DNA from: Deinococcus aquaedulcis | GTDB lineage: Bacteria > Deinococcota > Deinococci > Deinococcales > Deinococcaceae | Direction of reading: 5' to 3' | Assembly: GCF_019693445.1 (NCBI RefSeq) | Contig: NZ_JAHRBL010000028.1 | Location: 1-27,946, forward strand | DNA length: 27,946 nt | In this document: positions 24,509 through 27,946 of the stretch, in pieces | Layout of the letters: each line of letters opens with the position of its first letter | Position numbering within the stretch: the first letter of the stretch is position 1 | Program-made: the position numbers and the translations under genes | Notes under the pieces: model-generated | Told to the model about the DNA's origin: nothing | Seen by the model: only the letters and a program-made list of their open reading frames with translations | Databases searched by the model: none

Positions 24509-27009
24509 GCACCGTAACTCCCGAAGACCTGAACGCCCGCCTCATCACCTGGGCCCAGACCCATCCACCACAGGTGTCTGAAGAGCACCGCCTGATCCGG
24601 GAAGACTTTCAGCAGACATTCCCTCTGGAGACCCTCAGGGATCTGCCCCTGGAGAAGTACGTCGTTGGCCGTGGGGACAGCCGCACGTTCTGTTACGCGC
24701 TCGAGTGGGGCACAGGCATGCTTGGCAGTATCAGCGGTGGCGCGTCAGCGAAGTTTGGCGTGTACTGGAGCCAGGCAAAGAGTGCCTACGTGGTCAACAC
24801 GATGTTCAGCAGCCCTGAGGACGCGCGGGCGCGGATTCTGGACGCGATTGTTCAGGCGGCTGAGAAACTGGAGCAGGGAGATGTGGCAGGCGCCGACATA
24901 GCCAGCGCCCTCATGGGTGAATCCCGCTACGGGCTGAGGCTCAAGCCACTCACGCTTTACTTCCCGCGGAAGCTGCTTCCGATCACGCAGCCTGGCCACC
25001 TTCAACACTTCCTCCGGCTGCTGGGGCAGGTGCCGAGTGGTGATCAGGCGGCGCTCAACCATCAGCTGCTGACCTTTCTCCGAGCCCAGCCAGCGGCTCA
25101 GGCCTATGACAACGTCGGCTTGATGCGCTTCCTGTATGACCATTTTCCTCCACCTCCAGTTGGTGAGGTAGAAAGCAGTTCCCGTGCGTGGAAGGTGGCT
25201 CTGGGAGAGCGGGCCAGTCTGCTTCCAAAAGCCCTGGAGCACTCCTGCATCTTTATCGGCTCGTCGCTGCCTGATCTGAGCAAGGTCGCGGCTGAAGACA
25301 TGGAAGCCCAGATTGCTGAGTCCGGGGGAGACCGGGGCTTTGCCTTGTCAGCGCTGCATTTCAGCCAGCGGATGCACGAAGGAGACATTGTCATTGCCAA
25401 CCGCGGTACCAGCAAAGTGGCCGCCGTCGGGCTCCTGGAAGGGCCTTACCTCGAGCCGGGGGCTGAATTCAATCCGCTGACACCAGAGGTGCTGGGCCCG
25501 GACTTTCCCTTCTGGGCCCATATGCGGCGCGTTCGCTGGCTCGTGACTCAGGACCTTCCTCTTCCGGCCAGCGCCACAGGTTTCGCCCGCCGCACCATCA
25601 CTCCTGTCGCTGAGGCTGGCGTGCAGGCGATACTCGATGCCTACGCGCAGCAGGACCCGAGCCCTGAGATGCTGGCCTGTCTTCAGGAGCTCGGGTGGAA
25701 AGGTCGTCCGGACGAGCAGGCTCCACGCCCCCCTTTGCCAGAGGACGTGCAGTACCTCGTCGACCTCGCGTCACACACCCGCAACATTGTGCTGTACGGT
25801 CCGCCCGGAACTGGCAAGACGTATACCGCCCGCGAGTTTGCCCAGGCATGGTTGGGAGAGCGACCTGCAGTGCCAACACCTTTATCGGGTGAGGCGGCTC
25901 AGCCACGTCGGTGGTGGCAATGCATCGCCATGGCGTTGGCTGACCTCGGTTCAGCGACTGTCCCTCAACTGCTGGAGCACCCGGAAGTGCAGGAGTTCGC
26001 GCAAGGACGTCCCGACAACAATTCCATCAGCGGCACAGTGTCAGAACAACTTGCGACGCATACCCATCCGAGTGACCCAAGCAGTCGCGCAGCGAAACGG
26101 TACGCCCCATACATTTTCAGCCGGGAGGGTCAGGACCCGAATTCGCTCCGCTGGACCCTAAACGCGGAGGGCCACAGGATTGTTGCCTGGTTGCAGGAGG
26201 TACGCGCTGCCAGTGGAACGGTTTCGGCTGCCCCGTCTCACCTCAATCTTCACCTGATCACCTTCCATCCTGCGTTCACCTACGAGGAGTTCATGGAGGG
26301 CCTGCGGCCCACGGCCGATGGCGGCTTCGAGGTGCGCGATGGTGCCTTCAAGCGGGTGTGTCAGGCGGCACACGCCAACCCCGATCAAAACTATGTCGTC
26401 ATCATCGATGAAATCAACCGTGCGGACACAGCCAAAACCTTCGGCGAACTGATTACCCTCATCGAGGACGACAAGCGCGCCGCCCCAGGCACCTTGGGCA
26501 ACTACAGCGTGACCTTGCCGTATTCGGACGCTCCTGACAATCTGTTCAGTGTTCCAAGCAACGTTTACGTGGTCGGCACGATGAACACAGCCGACCGCTC
26601 TATCACGCTGATGGACGTGGCCCTACGGCGCCGCTTTACCTTTGTGGAAGTGCCGCCGAAGCCCGAACTGCTAAAGGGCACGGTAGCAGGGACCAGCCTG
26701 TCTCCAGAGCGGCTCTTGCGAACGCTGAACGAGCGCCTCACTGAGGCCCTGGACGCCGATCACCGGATTGGACACGCCTACCTGATGGGAGAAACGCTGA
26801 CTGTACGTGACGTGGCCTTCCGCTGGCGTCATAAGCTGATCCCGCTGCTTCAGGAGTATTTCTATGCTCAGGACGCCGGACTCCGCTCTTTACTTGGAGA
26901 GCCCCTTTACCTTGATGCAGTGGGTGTGAAGCGGCTCAGTAACGAGGCCCTTGCTGAGGCACTGGCGGGATTCGCGGGCTCCGAAGCGATGAGCCGGAGT
27001 TCAGGCTAA
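24505..27009 (+). CDS. mcrB: McrB-like AAA+ NTPase with N-terminal recognition domains
   Basis: An 834-residue protein. Residues 1-190 resemble the domain often placed before McrB-type ATPases (DFQQTFPLETL, LGSISGGASAKFGVYW). Residues about 225-370 look like an EVE/YTH-type base-binding fold (AWKVAL, CIFIGSSLPDLSKV, SQRMHEGDIVIANRG, RVRWLV); that is inference from pattern. The AAA+ motor has Walker A GPPGTGKT (432-439), Walker B VVIIDEINRAD with D635/E636, and the McrB signature MNTADRS (693-699) followed by LMDVALRRRFTFVEV. It is expected to bind GTP, recognise modified DNA and translocate until McrC cuts. It is longer than E. coli McrB (459 residues) because of the extended N-terminus. Its four-base overlap with mcrC indicates coupled expression. 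Confidence 0.92.
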   Translation: MSTVTPEDLNARLITWAQTHPPQVSEEHRLIREDFQQTFPLETLRDLPLEKYVVGRGDSRTFCYALEWGTGMLGSISGGASAKFGVYWSQAKSAYVVNTMFSSPEDARARILDAIVQAAEKLEQGDVAGADIASALMGESRYGLRLKPLTLYFPRKLLPITQPGHLQHFLRLLGQVPSGDQAALNHQLLTFLRAQPAAQAYDNVGLMRFLYDHFPPPPVGEVESSSRAWKVALGERASLLPKALEHSCIFIGSSLPDLSKVAAEDMEAQIAESGGDRGFALSALHFSQRMHEGDIVIANRGTSKVAAVGLLEGPYLEPGAEFNPLTPEVLGPDFPFWAHMRRVRWLVTQDLPLPASATGFARRTITPVAEAGVQAILDAYAQQDPSPEMLACLQELGWKGRPDEQAPRPPLPEDVQYLVDLASHTRNIVLYGPPGTGKTYTAREFAQAWLGERPAVPTPLSGEAAQPRRWWQCIAMALADLGSATVPQLLEHPEVQEFAQGRPDNNSISGTVSEQLATHTHPSDPSSRAAKRYAPYIFSREGQDPNSLRWTLNAEGHRIVAWLQEVRAASGTVSAAPSHLNLHLITFHPAFTYEEFMEGLRPTADGGFEVRDGAFKRVCQAAHANPDQNYVVIIDEINRADTAKTFGELITLIEDDKRAAPGTLGNYSVTLPYSDAPDNLFSVPSNVYVVGTMNTADRSITLMDVALRRRFTFVEVPPKPELLKGTVAGTSLSPERLLRTLNERLTEALDADHRIGHAYLMGETLTVRDVAFRWRHKLIPLLQEYFYAQDAGLRSLLGEPLYLDAVGVKRLSNEALAEALAGFAGSEAMSRSSG

Positions 27010-27274
27010 GTGGGCAAGGGGCATACGGCGGCACAGACAGCTCAAGAGTGAGGCGTCAAGAGCACAGTCACGGCGTAGAGTTCGGACATCTGGGCTTGTG
27101 CTCCCTCTCGGGTCCTGCTTCCCTCTGTCGAACCTTGGGTGGCTCACGGCTCAGGTATGCGTCATGGCCCAGTGGCTGGCCCCACGCATGGGAGAAGGAG
27201 CCAGGGGCAGTTTCGGAACAGTGACAGGCTCTGTCAGTCGCACCTCGGTGCTGTCTGACCGACCGCCCATGTCG
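27010..27274. other. Gap between mcrB and the convergent hypothetical gene
   Basis: This lies between genes that converge. A short plus-strand frame exists from 27098 but has no recognisable pattern and runs into the end of the gene on the other strand. I see no strong terminator hairpin and no pglZ or brxL remnant. Confidence 0.45.
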
Positions 27275-27787
27275 TTACCTTGGTTTGAGGGTAGCCATTT
27301 GGTTGTGTGGTGGACGGGCAACCACTTTGACCTTGTCGCTTAAGCCATCTCGCATGAGGGCGTGCCGCATGAAGAAGTCAGGGTCTCCGTCATAGATATG
27401 CTCCTCCCATGTCGACGGCACCATGCCAGTGTTCAAGTAAGGCCGGATGCTCCTGAACCATTCCCGGTAAGCGTGGTCAGATCCATACGCTGCCTCTGCC
27501 AATCTGGGGAAGCTGAGCACAAACAGGCCAGCGAGATGTTTGGGCTTCATGTCGCCTTTCAGCAACATTGTCCAGTCACCGTTTTTGATGTGTCCTGGAG
27601 CCTTCCACGTGATCCAATCATCGTCAGACAAACAGAGGTGGGGACTGTCTATACCAACGAAGCCGTCCTGTTCCCAGACATCGGAAGCAGCATAAAGCTG
27701 GAGCCGCCAGTGGACGGTAAACCAACTGCGTGAAAAACGGAGTTGCTCAAAGCCAATCCGGTGCAGCTCATCGAGCACTTGCAGCAT
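27275..27787 (-). CDS. Hypothetical protein, 170 residues
   Basis: I do not recognise the family. The protein starts MLQVLDELHRIGFEQLRFSR and is rich in Trp and Asp, with segments DSPHLCLSDDDWITWKA, LAGLFVLSFPRLAEAAYG and AYREWFRSIRPYLNTG. Composition and amphipathic helices look like a genuine soluble protein. The frame continues eight sensible codons upstream of the ATG (HPNYTHLR), although no start codon is available before the in-frame TGA, so the natural N-terminus may be longer and broken, or the ATG at 27787 may be correct. No clear Shine-Dalgarno is seen. It faces the McrBC genes and may mark the island edge. Confidence 0.55.
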   Translation of the reverse strand: MLQVLDELHRIGFEQLRFSRSWFTVHWRLQLYAASDVWEQDGFVGIDSPHLCLSDDDWITWKAPGHIKNGDWTMLLKGDMKPKHLAGLFVLSFPRLAEAAYGSDHAYREWFRSIRPYLNTGMVPSTWEEHIYDGDPDFFMRHALMRDGLSDKVKVVARPPHNQMATLKPR

Positions 27788-27946
27788 TCGGAGATGGGTG
27801 TAATTGGGATGGTGACGTGGGAGGGCTCAGTAGCCGACAACTTCGCATAATTGCCGTCCCAGACAACACATCTCCCTCCAGCATGTCAAGGGACTCGACG
27901 GGAACGCGAAAAGGCGGTGTTTTGAAGGTGTGCAGCCACCAAAACC

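Noticed and set aside
14297..27009. Assignment to DISARM or to type I restriction
   Set aside because: The methyltransferase is followed by no DrmA/B/C or HsdR/S genes, and brxA, brxB and brxC are clear.

Overview
The window is GC-rich DNA, roughly two-thirds G+C in most genes, and looks like part of a large plasmid or megaplasmid of a Deinococcus-type bacterium. The evidence is an RPA-type replication initiator behind an iteron array, and a possible leaderless promoter arrangement (TANNNT placed 7-8 bases before the ATG) of the kind common in Deinococcus. The genus is inferred, not proven.

Layout. 1-1450: the end of an unidentified, perhaps transposase, gene, a decayed stretch with no confident gene, an iteron array in both orientations (990-1365) and an AT-rich segment with a 12-base palindrome. 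1464-2849: the repA-like initiator. 3294-11092, minus strand, read from right to left: an AddB-like nuclease/scaffold, an AddA-like helicase-nuclease, a WYL-domain transcription factor and an Mrr-like endonuclease. The first three overlap or touch, so this is probably one operon. 11242-14156, plus strand and divergent from that operon: an unknown gene overlapping a UvrD-type helicase with a RelE-like N-terminus. 14297-22833: brxA, brxB, brxC and pglX, the core of a BREX phage-defence system. 22830-23215: a small gene that reads through only with a -1 frameshift. 23255-27009: mcrC and mcrB of an McrBC-type modification-dependent restriction system, in the reverse of the usual order. 27275-27787: a hypothetical protein on the minus strand.

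This is a dense defence island beside a plasmid origin. The clearest anomaly is that the BREX core lacks pglZ, the usual signature gene, and also lacks brxL. The places where they might sit hold McrBC, a RelE-UvrD helicase and an AddAB-like complex in which both subunits carry an Fe-S-type cysteine set. A second anomaly is that pglX is mosaic: from its NPPY motif onward about 1 kb drops to low GC and then returns to the host composition, as if the target-recognition part had been exchanged.

A working model, which is inference: PglX marks self DNA with N6-methyladenine, BrxA/B/C act with it in exclusion, McrBC attacks DNA carrying foreign cytosine modification, the AddAB-like complex and the UvrD helicase degrade or remodel DNA ends, and the WYL protein controls at least the minus-strand operon.
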